From a virus, in IMG/VR virus record IMGVR_UViG_3300038760_000071, positions 16,260 through 80,259 of that record: DNA of 64,000 nt, one strand, 5' to 3'. Made by a program: the position numbers and the translations under genes. Below the pieces are notes generated by a model. The model saw only the letters and a program-made list of their open reading frames with translations, ran no database searches and was not told the DNA's origin. The first letter of the stretch is position 1. Each line of letters opens with the position of its first letter. Of this stretch, positions 1 to 8,926 are shown in pieces.

Positions 1-1550
1 CCTTCGATATCATCAAAAAACTCATAACCATCTAATAACAGGTTTAGTACAGTATTATTTGTTTTCTCCTCTAAAGGTTTTAGAGGTTGGGCTTTAAATA
101 ATGCATACTCATTACCATATGGATCAAACTGGTATTTGTCTATTATACCCTCTTCATACAAATCTGTAAAATTTAAATTGTAACTTAGCTCATTTAAAAT
201 TGATAACTCATCAGAGTCCCGCTCTTTAGTGTTATATGGCTCAAATGTTGTTGTTTTGTGAGTAATATAGGGGTCACCTGATGCTATACCACTAGATGCA
301 TTTCGAATATTCTTTCTATTATCAATCTTAAATGTAACTGGATAAGCACTTTGCGGATTAACCGTAACATTACCATACAATTCCGGGTCTGGAAAAATAT
401 AAACTTTATTATTTTCTAGATCCTCTACATTAATTGTATATGTATAATTATCTGCATTTAGCTTGAAGAGCCCTATATTATCAGGTTCGAAAAATATACC
501 AACATCTCGCAATAAGCGTATTTCATTACTTTCTACAGTTGCTGTATCTGCAGTTTGTAGGTTTAATAGGTTATTTGTAGGTGTATCTGCTTGTATTAGT
601 AATCCAGAGGTAGGTGGGAATGATGTGGTATCTATATAATAGATGTCAGTACCGATATATTTCTCTAGTAACCTTCTCTTAAGAGCATATATTTTTGATT
701 GACTGCACCCATCTATAGTGTTGTTGTTAATGAGTGTATTAAGTGGATTCTCCGGATTACATATTGGGTCAAATGTATTAATTGTTAGTTTGGGCGGGTT
801 AATACTAAATGATCTTATACTTTCTAGAAAGCTAGTAGATGTTAAAGCATCTATTGCATCCGGGTCTAAAAAATATTTTGATTCAATATCATTAATATTA
901 CTATCATATATCTCTTCGCGAAGACCATCATCTGTTGTTGTTCTCGGTAAATCAAAATAGTTGCTATATACATCAATATATTCTTCTATATCTATATTAA
1001 AATTTGCAGCAATTGTATCTACATCATATGTCTTAGAATGTAATGTATCTTCCGCGGTAATTACAAAGTTATATATGTTGTCAAAAATTGCTTTCTCTAC
1101 ACCAGTTTTACTACCTTTAATTTTATTACGCTCAATTACATATTTGCTTTCATCCCGCTTCTTTTTATAAAACAGAGCTATATCTTTTAGTTTGTTTGCA
1201 AAAAAAGGAATCGCGATGTCTAAATCAGCAGGGTCGTTAAAGTTAATTTTCTGTAAGAATCGTTTTTCGCTCTCAGTAGTATAATTAACTACTATTTCTT
1301 GAATAAACTCCTTATAATAGTTTTTAAATTGCGTGAGTTGCTCTGCCTTAGATCCGCCCTGTTTTGAATACCAGAGTTTTAAATATTTGTTATAGAAGGA
1401 GCTATATTCCTCTGGAGTATAGTCAACACGTGTATATGTAATGAAATCGAGAAATGATAGTGGTGCAATACTATCTCGAATATCATCTTGAGGTGTTGAG
1501 TTAATAATAGAAAACCCAACCTCAACCGTTTTATAATTTTCACCTGCCAT
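1..1550 (-). CDS. Virion structural protein, C-terminus beyond window edge
   Basis: An open frame runs leftward from an ATG at 1550 to the window edge without a stop, so at least 516 codons are visible and the C-terminus is missing. The N-terminus reads MAGENYKTVEVGFSIIN. No catalytic motif is visible. It lies immediately downstream of the gp6/PKD genes in the same late operon and has its own late-type promoter (AATAAATA at 1557-1564, 6 nt from the ATG). A baseplate or fibre-attachment role is inferred from position only; I do not recognise the family. Confidence 0.7.
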   Translation of the reverse strand, partial: MAGENYKTVEVGFSIINSTPQDDIRDSIAPLSFLDFITYTRVDYTPEEYSSFYNKYLKLWYSKQGGSKAEQLTQFKNYYKEFIQEIVVNYTTESEKRFLQKINFNDPADLDIAIPFFANKLKDIALFYKKKRDESKYVIERNKIKGSKTGVEKAIFDNIYNFVITAEDTLHSKTYDVDTIAANFNIDIEEYIDVYSNYFDLPRTTTDDGLREEIYDSNINDIESKYFLDPDAIDALTSTSFLESIRSFSINPPKLTINTFDPICNPENPLNTLINNNTIDGCSQSKIYALKRRLLEKYIGTDIYYIDTTSFPPTSGLLIQADTPTNNLLNLQTADTATVESNEIRLLRDVGIFFEPDNIGLFKLNADNYTYTINVEDLENNKVYIFPDPELYGNVTVNPQSAYPVTFKIDNRKNIRNASSGIASGDPYITHKTTTFEPYNTKERDSDELSILNELSYNLNFTDLYEEGIIDKYQFDPYGNEYALFKAQPLKPLEEKTNNTVLNLLLDGYEFFDDIE

Positions 1551-1556
1551 TGTTAT

Positions 1557-1564
1557 TATTTATT
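1557..1564 (-). promoter_or_regulatory. Late promoter AATAAATA
   Basis: T4-late-type octamer 6 nt upstream of the ATG at 1550. Confidence 0.5.
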
Positions 1565-3642
1565 TAAAATAATTCTAACCCATCATATAAAGCATTAGCT
1601 AATATGTTTGATACAATACCGTTGTCTTTTGACCAATCATTGTAAGAAGTTAAATTACGTGTTAGTGTGTTGTTAGGATCATTAAAGTTGATAACAGAAT
1701 CTACTACCAAACGATCACTAGAAGCCATTTCATAAAAATTATATATATCAAATATGTCTTTACCACCACCAGATAGTAATGGCCAGCCCCAAGTTTCATT
1801 ATAATCACTTAGTATATAGTAGTCTGTGCTAAGGTCAGTTCTAATGGTTGGAGGATTTGAAGCACTAAGGGGCAAATATGTGTTAATCTGAATATACTTA
1901 CCGCTATATTTTTCGAACGCTACTATATTGTTGCCTGGTACAGCACTAGAATTGAGAGTTAGTGTACTACCCAAATTTGTACCGTAGTATTCATTATTTG
2001 CATATCCAAATGTTAAATAATTTTCTTGATTTATATTATACTCACCAAACAAGCGAGATTTACTAATTGAGAGTAGATCAATTAACCTAGACAGTTTTGA
2101 TGGTATAGAGAATTTATTTAAAGATGCTACATCTAGACTTTTTAAGATTGCTGATAGTTGATCAATATTAGCATAGTCAATTATTGTATTATTATTTTGA
2201 AAGTTTTTAATCTTCTCATATGTGCTCTTACCAATACTATCTTGAGCAGAACTCAAATCACCAAATATTGAACCAATAAAATCATTCATTAATATAGTGG
2301 TATCAGTAAAGAGTGGTTGTATAGCAACATCTTTAAAAACATCTGTAAAATCAATATCTTCCCCTTGCTTGGCTATAATATAATAGCTACTAGGATATAC
2401 TGTAAATGTGTTACTAGTACCGGTGATCATGTTACTATCATATAAATAGTTTGCTGACAAATACACATTTTCAAGGGTTGCTGTATTTGTTGTTGTGAAT
2501 GTACCTTTATAAAATCCTCCTATGTCTAGATCGGCTAGATCTAAAAAATTGGATGTGAAAACGGTATTATAATTTGTGGTACCATCTGTTAGCACAATAT
2601 TTAGCGGTGAGCTAGGAACTGCACTTAGAAGCGGCATGTTTTTCTGAGTAAAATACTCACTATCTTTAACTCTCACCACAAATGCAATTTTAGTGTTTGC
2701 AAATTTGGTATCATTTATATTAAAGATGTTAAGTTGTGATCCTTCACCATCTACACCATTAGATGAGAATACCAAGCTATCATATGATGTATTTTCTACA
2801 ATATTTGCAGATATACCATAGGTAGTGGTGTTAGCAGATTCAAATATACTACTCTCTTCAAAACCAAATAATAGATTATATTGTCCAGTTACATCACTCT
2901 TAAAATATGTGGTTGCCAAGCCTGATATTCCGGCAAAAACAGCACCTGAGGCAGTTGCAGAGGTGTGAACTAATTCTTTTGAATCTGTTAATTTAACATA
3001 TATATCTGTATCTACGGTCGTGATAGTATCCACTTGTATAGGCTCAATAATACCATTTGTTGTTAAGTATTGGAAAAAAGTAAAGTTGGGGTATACGTGC
3101 CCGTATGTCTTACCCGCTAACCCCTGGGCAAAGTAACCGTAGTTGTAATCATTACCACTAGATATATAGGGAGTAATGGTGGGCGATGTACCTGTTGATG
3201 TAGTTCTCGCCGAGTTATATCGCTCAATAGTTATTGGGTTCTTGAGTTGACCTGTTTTATGATTTATATCTGCATTTGATGAAATTTGAAGCTTATCTTC
3301 CACGTAATCAAATATATCAATATTGGTAGAAAATATATTATGATAACTAATACCATCACCATCATATAGATAACATGTTACTTTGTATTGACCTGGTTTA
3401 GAGTACGCATGTGTAGCTGAGATTTGCTTTGATATGGTACCATCTCCAAAATCCCACCTCAGAGTTTTATTTGAAATAAACTTCTCAATACCATCATTTA
3501 AGACAGGTTTAAAATAGAGTGGTGTGATAGGTAACGCGTAGCTGCTATAGGCTTGCGTGCCAGTATAATTCTCTACATAGAAAAAGTTATATAATAAACT
3601 AAAATCACCAGAGTTATCTAATTGTATAGCATTGAGTGCCAT
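1564..3642 (-). CDS. PKD-domain virion structural protein
   Basis: 692 aa. Near residues 60-110 it has a PKD-type immunoglobulin-like fold: WDFGDGT, then a THAYSKPGQYKVTC strand pattern, the usual PKD signature. The rest is rich in Ser/Thr/Asn with no enzyme motif. It sits between the gp6-like wedge and another structural gene, so a baseplate-peripheral or fibre-binding role is likely. PKD domains in phage structural proteins often mediate protein or glycan contacts. ATTAAATA lies 7 nt upstream of the ATG. The domain is clear; the exact role is not. Confidence 0.7.
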   Translation of the reverse strand: MALNAIQLDNSGDFSLLYNFFYVENYTGTQAYSSYALPITPLYFKPVLNDGIEKFISNKTLRWDFGDGTISKQISATHAYSKPGQYKVTCYLYDGDGISYHNIFSTNIDIFDYVEDKLQISSNADINHKTGQLKNPITIERYNSARTTSTGTSPTITPYISSGNDYNYGYFAQGLAGKTYGHVYPNFTFFQYLTTNGIIEPIQVDTITTVDTDIYVKLTDSKELVHTSATASGAVFAGISGLATTYFKSDVTGQYNLLFGFEESSIFESANTTTYGISANIVENTSYDSLVFSSNGVDGEGSQLNIFNINDTKFANTKIAFVVRVKDSEYFTQKNMPLLSAVPSSPLNIVLTDGTTNYNTVFTSNFLDLADLDIGGFYKGTFTTTNTATLENVYLSANYLYDSNMITGTSNTFTVYPSSYYIIAKQGEDIDFTDVFKDVAIQPLFTDTTILMNDFIGSIFGDLSSAQDSIGKSTYEKIKNFQNNNTIIDYANIDQLSAILKSLDVASLNKFSIPSKLSRLIDLLSISKSRLFGEYNINQENYLTFGYANNEYYGTNLGSTLTLNSSAVPGNNIVAFEKYSGKYIQINTYLPLSASNPPTIRTDLSTDYYILSDYNETWGWPLLSGGGKDIFDIYNFYEMASSDRLVVDSVINFNDPNNTLTRNLTSYNDWSKDNGIVSNILANALYDGLELF

Positions 3643-3658
3643 ATATTAATATTTAATA

Positions 3659-5485
3659 TTACAATCTCTGAATGGTAATTTTATTGGCTATATTTGTAAT
3701 CTCGTAGAAATAAGCAAACTCAAAATCATTTAATTTGTAGTTTCTATTAACAACTATATTATCTTCGCGCCGATAGCTAGGATTCCACACGACAAAGCTT
3801 AAATTCGATACTGACACATTTCCATTGACTGTCTCTATACCTGTAATGCCATCAATCGCAAAAATATCTTGTGCGATACTAGATGTATCAACAACATCAC
3901 CTAGCTCCACATTTGCAAAATATTTTTTAAATATATTCGATATAGATGTTTTAATAGTATAATCATTACTAGCAGTATTAGTATCGATAATTATCTTAAG
4001 ATACGAGTTATTAATAATATTATCAACATTATCAGCTGCTAATGAACTAGTAACACCAAAACTAAAAGCCTTAAATATTGGGTCCGACATCACAACATTA
4101 TGTGTAATATCCTTCTTATCATGACAAAAATCCGCTATCAGTTGTTTTTGCGACGGGTTTAAAAAGTTCGGTAATTGACCATTAATAATGGGTTGATTTG
4201 CTGGTAATGTGTATACATACACATTATTAAAATTAGTTGATGTTGAAAAATCAACCTGACTAGTTAATATCCTACCATTATCATTTGGTGTCTGTAACCC
4301 TATCCGCTTATAGTATGATAGGACCTTGCTAGTATAATCATCATTTGATATAACCTTTACTTTTTTTGTTATATTATTAAAATGTCTATTAATTTGAGCT
4401 GTATAGTCATTAATGGTTACTAACCGATTTTGAGTAGAGAATATCTTAGGCGCATTTAGTCTAATATTATCAACAGTCTCAGCTTTTTTAATCGGAGTCG
4501 ATCCAAAGTTGTTATCAACTAATAAATCACTAAGCTGTTCTGGACCTACCAACCTGGTATTGCTATCATATATATAATTTTTTATCGCGTTAAATACTGG
4601 TGAGGTATAAAGGTTGAACTTCTGGTCTCTAAGTATATTTTTACCAACAACACCCAACTGATTATCAGATACCATATAAAAAATAACTATATTTTGGCCG
4701 GTTGCTAATTGTTTACCGTTATTACCATTACCAAATTTAAACTCGTAATTACCACTTGAGTTAAACTGCTTTTCGTAATAATTGCATCCTGTATCTACGA
4801 GAAATAGTGATGTTGTCTCGATCCATTCTTCCCATGCCCCTGTATCAGCATGTTGTGTATATATACGAAATGCATTATCTGATATAAATTTACGATCATC
4901 AATATTGCTAACACTCTCAACAACTTGTTGTGAGGTATATCGATCAATGAGGGTTAATATCTCATATGGTTCACCGCTAGCAGTAAATGTTGCTTCTTTA
5001 AGTGTGCCTTCAAACAAAATATCAGTATCAATTGATACTGCTTCAGTAGTGGCTACCGTCTTTTGAAAAATAATATCGTCTAAAACATAGTAGTTGACAC
5101 CTGCCACCGGAACATATGAAAACCTAGGTAGGGTGTATAGCTCTTGCGATAAGTTTGCTGCAGATAGGCTAAAGTTAATTATTGACGTTTGATCACCTAG
5201 AGGCTTGTAACCAATATTTGACACAAGCTTGTTCATATTTTCATACAATGTAGCGGTGGTAAATGTTGATTCGTTTGAGGTGGTGTTTAGATAAAACAGC
5301 AAAACATGATACATGTACGCAACTACATCAATAAAGGCACTAAAATTAGATCCCTCGAAGTTTTGATCTGTAAATGTACCGTTTTCATTTAATCTTTCGA
5401 TTATCAGGCTTTTGAGCGACTCCGCATCAAAGCTAAGATAGGCATTTTTCGGTAATTTATAATCTGTTAAATTTTCTAAACTCAT
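3659..5485 (-). CDS. Baseplate wedge protein, gp6/J-like
   Basis: 608 aa, close to T4 gp6 (660 aa). The N-terminus (FDAESLKSLIIERLNENGTF) and the following region with VDVVAYMYH/LLFYLN match the T4-like gp6 pattern; the middle and C-terminal parts (RLNAPKIFSTQNRLVTINDY) look like the baseplate J/gp6 core. gp6 forms the wedge iris around the tail tube end. Gene order gp25-gp6 is conserved as in T4. Unlike most late genes here it has a short predicted leader: the promoter CATAAATA (5503-5510) is 17 nt from the ATG, leaving room for a weak AGCAGG ribosome site. Confidence 0.8.
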   Translation of the reverse strand: MSLENLTDYKLPKNAYLSFDAESLKSLIIERLNENGTFTDQNFEGSNFSAFIDVVAYMYHVLLFYLNTTSNESTFTTATLYENMNKLVSNIGYKPLGDQTSIINFSLSAANLSQELYTLPRFSYVPVAGVNYYVLDDIIFQKTVATTEAVSIDTDILFEGTLKEATFTASGEPYEILTLIDRYTSQQVVESVSNIDDRKFISDNAFRIYTQHADTGAWEEWIETTSLFLVDTGCNYYEKQFNSSGNYEFKFGNGNNGKQLATGQNIVIFYMVSDNQLGVVGKNILRDQKFNLYTSPVFNAIKNYIYDSNTRLVGPEQLSDLLVDNNFGSTPIKKAETVDNIRLNAPKIFSTQNRLVTINDYTAQINRHFNNITKKVKVISNDDYTSKVLSYYKRIGLQTPNDNGRILTSQVDFSTSTNFNNVYVYTLPANQPIINGQLPNFLNPSQKQLIADFCHDKKDITHNVVMSDPIFKAFSFGVTSSLAADNVDNIINNSYLKIIIDTNTASNDYTIKTSISNIFKKYFANVELGDVVDTSSIAQDIFAIDGITGIETVNGNVSVSNLSFVVWNPSYRREDNIVVNRNYKLNDFEFAYFYEITNIANKITIQRL

Positions 5486-5502
5486 AGTGAACCTGCTATC
5501 TA

Positions 5503-5510
5503 TATTTATG
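5503..5510 (-). promoter_or_regulatory. Late promoter CATAAATA with short leader (gp6)
   Basis: Octamer 17 nt from the gp6 ATG, giving a predicted 12-nt leader containing AGCAGG. This is an exception to the 5-nt spacing seen at most late genes in the window. Confidence 0.55.
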
Positions 5511-5574
5511 CCGGAAGTTACTGATTGCCGATAAGGATAGTCTAAAGCATAACCATCTTTATATTAGCTCCTAG

Positions 5575-6060
5575 CTAAACAACAACATACCCTTCTTTAT
5601 TTAGCGTGGCGTTGAACGATAAATTGTAAATATCTAGTGTTGGTATAGAATACTCTATTTCTATTATATACGTATTATCGTCAGGACTACCTTCAATTAA
5701 AACTGATTTTAGTGTTATTCTAGGCTCCTGCTTTCCTAAATTTTCATATATAGCAACAGCGATAAAATATGCCGTTGTTTGTGTTATCGACTCAAATAAA
5801 TAGCTTCGAAGATCTAGCCCAAATAGGGGATTTAATAGTTTTTGTCCGGGAGTGGTTGTTAAAATATTTTTAACAGAGTTAATTACCGCACGACCATCTT
5901 GTAACTCGTTTAAATCTCTAGGCTCTTGTGTTGAATATAGTTCAGGTCTATTAAATTTAGATAAGTTTAAATCAAATTTAATATCCTTATATAGATATCC
6001 CTGCTCTAGAGTTTTTTTCTCTAAAGTGTTTTGCTCGATATTGTCTAATCTTATTGCCAT
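5575..6060 (-). CDS. Baseplate wedge protein gp25-like (lysozyme-like fold)
   Basis: 161 aa. The central part has the gp25/IraD family pattern: DGRAVINSVKNILTTTPGQK followed by LLNPLFGLDLRSYLFE, then the beta-rich ends IEIEYSIPTLDIY. gp25 links the inner wedge to the sheath and is conserved in all contractile systems. It lies directly upstream of gp6, as in T4. Its start codon overlaps the stop of a 15-codon mini-ORF (TAATG), suggesting translational coupling. Confidence 0.85.
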   Translation of the reverse strand: MAIRLDNIEQNTLEKKTLEQGYLYKDIKFDLNLSKFNRPELYSTQEPRDLNELQDGRAVINSVKNILTTTPGQKLLNPLFGLDLRSYLFESITQTTAYFIAVAIYENLGKQEPRITLKSVLIEGSPDDNTYIIEIEYSIPTLDIYNLSFNATLNKEGYVVV

Positions 6061-6107
6061 TAACTTTGTACCCTTCCATAGTAGTTTTTATAACGTGTAT
6101 GTGGCAT
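6060..6107 (-). CDS. 15-aa leader ORF upstream of gp25
   Basis: ATG at 6107 lies exactly 5 nt from the late promoter CTAAATA and encodes MPHTRYKNYYGRVQS. Its TAA overlaps the gp25 ATG (TAATG). The position suggests that this mini-ORF is the translated 5' end of a leaderless mRNA and that gp25 is read by re-initiation. It could also be mere untranslated leader. Confidence 0.4.
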   Translation of the reverse strand: MPHTRYKNYYGRVQS

Positions 6108-6112
6108 ATGTA

Positions 6113-6120
6113 TATTTAGT
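6113..6120 (-). promoter_or_regulatory. Late promoter ACTAAATA (gp25 unit)
   Basis: 5 nt from the ATG of the 15-codon leader ORF and 52 nt from the gp25 ATG. Confidence 0.55.
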
Positions 6121-6135
6121 CTGTATACTATATGA

Positions 6136-6399
6136 ATGGAAATAAAAGCGCATAGAACGGAAGAGGTGATGGTCACAGTTAAGCCGACAAATGTAATTAA
6201 ATCCCTACAAATAGAATTCTTTAAAGCGATCAATATCTCATCAGATTCTACTATTGTGGATGGTAGTTGGGTTGTAGAAGAGAGTATCCACCCATCTGGA
6301 AATTGGACACGTGATGTTACAAGTCGTGATGCTACTTCAAATGAGCAGAATATATACAAAAGTTTAAAACAGTTAGAACAAAATTGGTTGAAGCTGTAA
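6136..6399 (+). CDS. Small hypothetical protein
   Basis: 87 aa, not recognised. Mixed composition, C-terminus KSLKQLEQNWLKL probably helical. TATACT lies 6 nt upstream of the ATG, the spacing of the early promoter class, although the GGAAC element is absent. It is divergent from the gp25 unit and overlaps only an antisense frame. Confidence 0.55.
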   Translation: MEIKAHRTEEVMVTVKPTNVIKSLQIEFFKAINISSDSTIVDGSWVVEESIHPSGNWTRDVTSRDATSNEQNIYKSLKQLEQNWLKL

Positions 6400-6435
6400 A
6401 ATATGTAATAAATGCTATATAATTTTTTATTATTG

Positions 6436-6443
6436 TATAAATA
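6436..6443 (+). promoter_or_regulatory. Late promoter TATAAATA
   Basis: Exact T4 late consensus, 5 nt from the ATG at 6449. Confidence 0.7.
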
Positions 6444-6448
6444 ATTGT

Positions 6449-7027
6449 ATGGCTAAAAAGAAAAGATTTTTACCTCTACTCGAATCCTACATGCGTAGAT
6501 ACGAACGTGGAGGTTTTTTAGTAGGTGATATTTTTAAATTTAATGGAAACTTTAAATCGAGTGATGATTATAAGCAGTTAGGTCAAAATGTTAAGGATCT
6601 AATTGATCAAATAAATGACTCAGGATTACATATACATGTAGTTAATATTAGGGATGAGAATCCACAACGCTACCCAGCTGGTGATGACGGTGCGTTACTA
6701 CCGATATTAGATATTGCGTTAAGCACTAGTGGTGGGCGTACATCTCACCATGTATCAATCCCCTGTAGCTTAGGTACACCTATTAGCTATGCTCCTAACC
6801 TACCCCCTATCCCCGACTCTCTAAGACGTAAAGATAAAGTTAATATCAAGCCTGAGGAGTTAGAGCAGGATGAAGAGAATTTAGCAAATAAGACAGATAA
6901 GGGTGATGGTGTATTGTCTCAGTCGAGAATATCTTTACCTACTACAAACAGTAGTATACCGTCTGATCCAGCTACACCATCAGCTGATGTACATTCGTAC
7001 ACTAAGGACTATTTGACTGGTCTATAG
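6449..7027 (+). CDS. Hypothetical late protein, probably virion-associated
   Basis: 192 aa. The first ~110 residues look folded (LPLLESYMRRYERGGFLVGD, then a KDLIDQINDSGLHIHVVNIRD segment); the last 60 are acidic and low in complexity. An exact T4 late consensus TATAAATA precedes the ATG by 5 nt, which argues for a structural or assembly role. Its 3' end overlaps the convergent clamp-loader gene by 6 bp. Family not recognised. Confidence 0.65.
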   Translation: MAKKKRFLPLLESYMRRYERGGFLVGDIFKFNGNFKSSDDYKQLGQNVKDLIDQINDSGLHIHVVNIRDENPQRYPAGDDGALLPILDIALSTSGGRTSHHVSIPCSLGTPISYAPNLPPIPDSLRRKDKVNIKPEELEQDEENLANKTDKGDGVLSQSRISLPTTNSSIPSDPATPSADVHSYTKDYLTGL

Positions 7028-7957
7028 AGCTTTCTCTAGATTAATCCAACAGGCAAAGGCGTTAATTTCTTTGTCTAAGACATGCGCAGACTTATATAAA
7101 TGGTCCGCGATGATCGCGATCATCTCCTTCTTCTTAAGATCAGCTATATCTTGTATATAAATGTGATTTAGGAAGTGAGTTAACAGCGTGTCGTAATCAC
7201 CTTGAAACCTACCTTCATTTTCAATTAAGTGTTTTCTAAGACTAAGTGTATCGGTTAACTTAGATAGAATTGTGTCAAGTAGTTCAGTATCTGCTGAACA
7301 GGTATCGATACATAACTCACCATCAATTACACTTTTCTGTAATTCGTTTATAGTTTTTCTAAGATCGGGGAAATATACCTTAACTAACTGAACAAATTTC
7401 TTCTTCTGCTCATCACTAATAATGACATTCTCTTGCTGAAGTATGTTATAGCATCGCTTAACAGCGTTTTCAATAGCCGGTTTAAGTTCTAGAGATTGAC
7501 ATCTAGATTGAAGAGCTGGAATTATTTTATGCTTGTAATTTGCGGTTAATATAAACCTACAATACTTAGCAAATGATTCCATAGTGTTCCGTAGCGCTTG
7601 CTGGGCTTGTGAGGTTAGACCATCTGCTTCATCTAAAATAATTACTTTAACCTTACCATCAAATGATTTGGTCTGCGCAAAATTTGTTATTTTATAACGA
7701 ATAGTATCGATACCAGATTCATCAGATGCATTAAGATACATGTAATTGCATTTGAGAATATCATTTACGATAACTCGAGCAGTAGTTGTCTTACCTGTAC
7801 CGGGCGCCCCGGTAAACAATAAGTTAGGAATCTCGCCTTTTATATTACGCAATACCCTAGACGACTGATCATCTAAAACTAATTCATCTAGATTTGTCGG
7901 GCGGTAAGCTTCACACCAAATCCCCTTAAAGTCTAATTTATTAATTTTATTATCCAT
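7022..7957 (-). CDS. Sliding-clamp loader large subunit (gp44/RFC-like AAA+ ATPase)
   Basis: 311 aa (T4 gp44 is 319). Walker A GAPGTGKTT (50-58), Walker B IILDEAD (107-113), sensor 1 FILTANY (136-142) and the SRC motif (152-154) that supplies the arginine finger between subunits. Together these define the RFC small-subunit/gp44 family, which loads the sliding clamp at primer ends by ATP hydrolysis. TATAAT lies 5 nt upstream of the ATG, so this gene uses an early/middle-type promoter although it is embedded among late genes. The partner gp62 and the clamp gp45 are not in this window. Confidence 0.93.
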   Translation of the reverse strand: MDNKINKLDFKGIWCEAYRPTNLDELVLDDQSSRVLRNIKGEIPNLLFTGAPGTGKTTTARVIVNDILKCNYMYLNASDESGIDTIRYKITNFAQTKSFDGKVKVIILDEADGLTSQAQQALRNTMESFAKYCRFILTANYKHKIIPALQSRCQSLELKPAIENAVKRCYNILQQENVIISDEQKKKFVQLVKVYFPDLRKTINELQKSVIDGELCIDTCSADTELLDTILSKLTDTLSLRKHLIENEGRFQGDYDTLLTHFLNHIYIQDIADLKKKEMIAIIADHLYKSAHVLDKEINAFACWINLEKAL

Positions 7958-8001
7958 TGTATATTATATCGAAATTATCGTTTATGTTCCTTTAAATTTA
8001 A

Positions 8002-8424
8002 TTAGTTACCTGAAGAACCAAACCCCTTATCGCCCCTCTCACTATCGCTGATATCACCCTCAATGCAGATCACCGGGTGATTCTGATAAACCACGAACTG
8101 CGCAATTCGATCTCCAGCTGTTATTTGATAATCCGTGTCTGTTAAATTGTATAACTTTACACCTGCATCAGAACGATAACCTTCATCGATAATACCTGGG
8201 TGTGGTAAAATACCATGTTTAAAGCCAAGCCCCGAACGGCCTTCAATCTTAACCCAAAAGCCGGGTTCGATATATGCAAATTTTAGCCCAACATCAACTA
8301 CAGCTGATCCTCGAGCAGGAATTGTAATATCAACGACTGATGTTACATCCAACCCTGTATCATTACTATGGTTTTTTGTTGGAATTACAGCTTTATCGGT
8401 TGTCTTTTTAAATTTAATTACCAT
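8002..8424 (-). CDS. dut: dUTP diphosphatase
   Basis: 140 aa, typical for trimeric dUTPases. All five motifs are visible: DTGLD (22-26), GRSGLG (62-67), GIIDEGYRSDAG (77-88), GDRIAQFV (104-111) and the C-terminal RGDKGFGSSG (130-139). It hydrolyses dUTP to dUMP, keeping uracil out of phage DNA and feeding thymidylate synthesis; ThyX is encoded at 43.6 kb. TATAAT sits 7 nt from the ATG. It probably forms a replication pair with the clamp loader. Confidence 0.95.
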   Translation of the reverse strand: MVIKFKKTTDKAVIPTKNHSNDTGLDVTSVVDITIPARGSAVVDVGLKFAYIEPGFWVKIEGRSGLGFKHGILPHPGIIDEGYRSDAGVKLYNLTDTDYQITAGDRIAQFVVYQNHPVICIEGDISDSERGDKGFGSSGN

Positions 8425-8466
8425 ATGCTATATTATATGATATATTGCCAAAAAATCAATAATAAG

Positions 8467-8474
8467 ATTAAATA
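8467..8474 (+). promoter_or_regulatory. Late promoter ATTAAATA
   Basis: 5 nt from the ATG at 8480. Confidence 0.5.
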
Positions 8475-8479
8475 TATGT

Positions 8480-8926
8480 ATGGCTAGTGAAATTGATACT
8501 GCGGTAAATGATATTATCACACAAATCAAGGATCATAAGAACGCTGCGAATACATCAACAACAGTAGATTCTATACCAGATATTAATAACTTGGAAGAAT
8601 TTATTATACAAAAGACTAGCACGCTTATTAATAGATCAGTTGATATGGTAGAAGATGTTAAAGATTATATATCCTCAGCGCCAGAAAATAGGGATGTTGC
8701 ATCGTTGGCCGAGCTTATAAGAGCTTCATCATCAGCTATTGACACACTATCAAAAATTCATACTTCAAGAGAACAAAATAAAAATAGAATAGAGGTTAAG
8801 GAAATTGATATTAAATCAAAAGAAAGGCTTAATGTTATTGATAATCAAACTAAGGTTCTTTTATCTAGGGATGATGTGTTGCAGGTACTTATGGGTAATG
8901 ATGGTAATATAATTGATATTGATTAA
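8480..8926 (+). CDS. Probable terminase small subunit (gp16-like)
   Basis: 148 aa, near T4 gp16 (164 aa). The helical core (RDVASLAELIRASSSAIDTL, then KIHTSREQNKNRIEVKEIDI) resembles the central helical hairpin of gp16, and an acidic C-terminal tail ends ...IIDID. gp16 forms a ring that presents DNA to the large terminase. A late promoter fits. It is not adjacent to the large-subunit gene, unlike T4. The call rests on length, helical pattern and promoter class, with no diagnostic catalytic residue. Confidence 0.45.
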   Translation: MASEIDTAVNDIITQIKDHKNAANTSTTVDSIPDINNLEEFIIQKTSTLINRSVDMVEDVKDYISSAPENRDVASLAELIRASSSAIDTLSKIHTSREQNKNRIEVKEIDIKSKERLNVIDNQTKVLLSRDDVLQVLMGNDGNIIDID

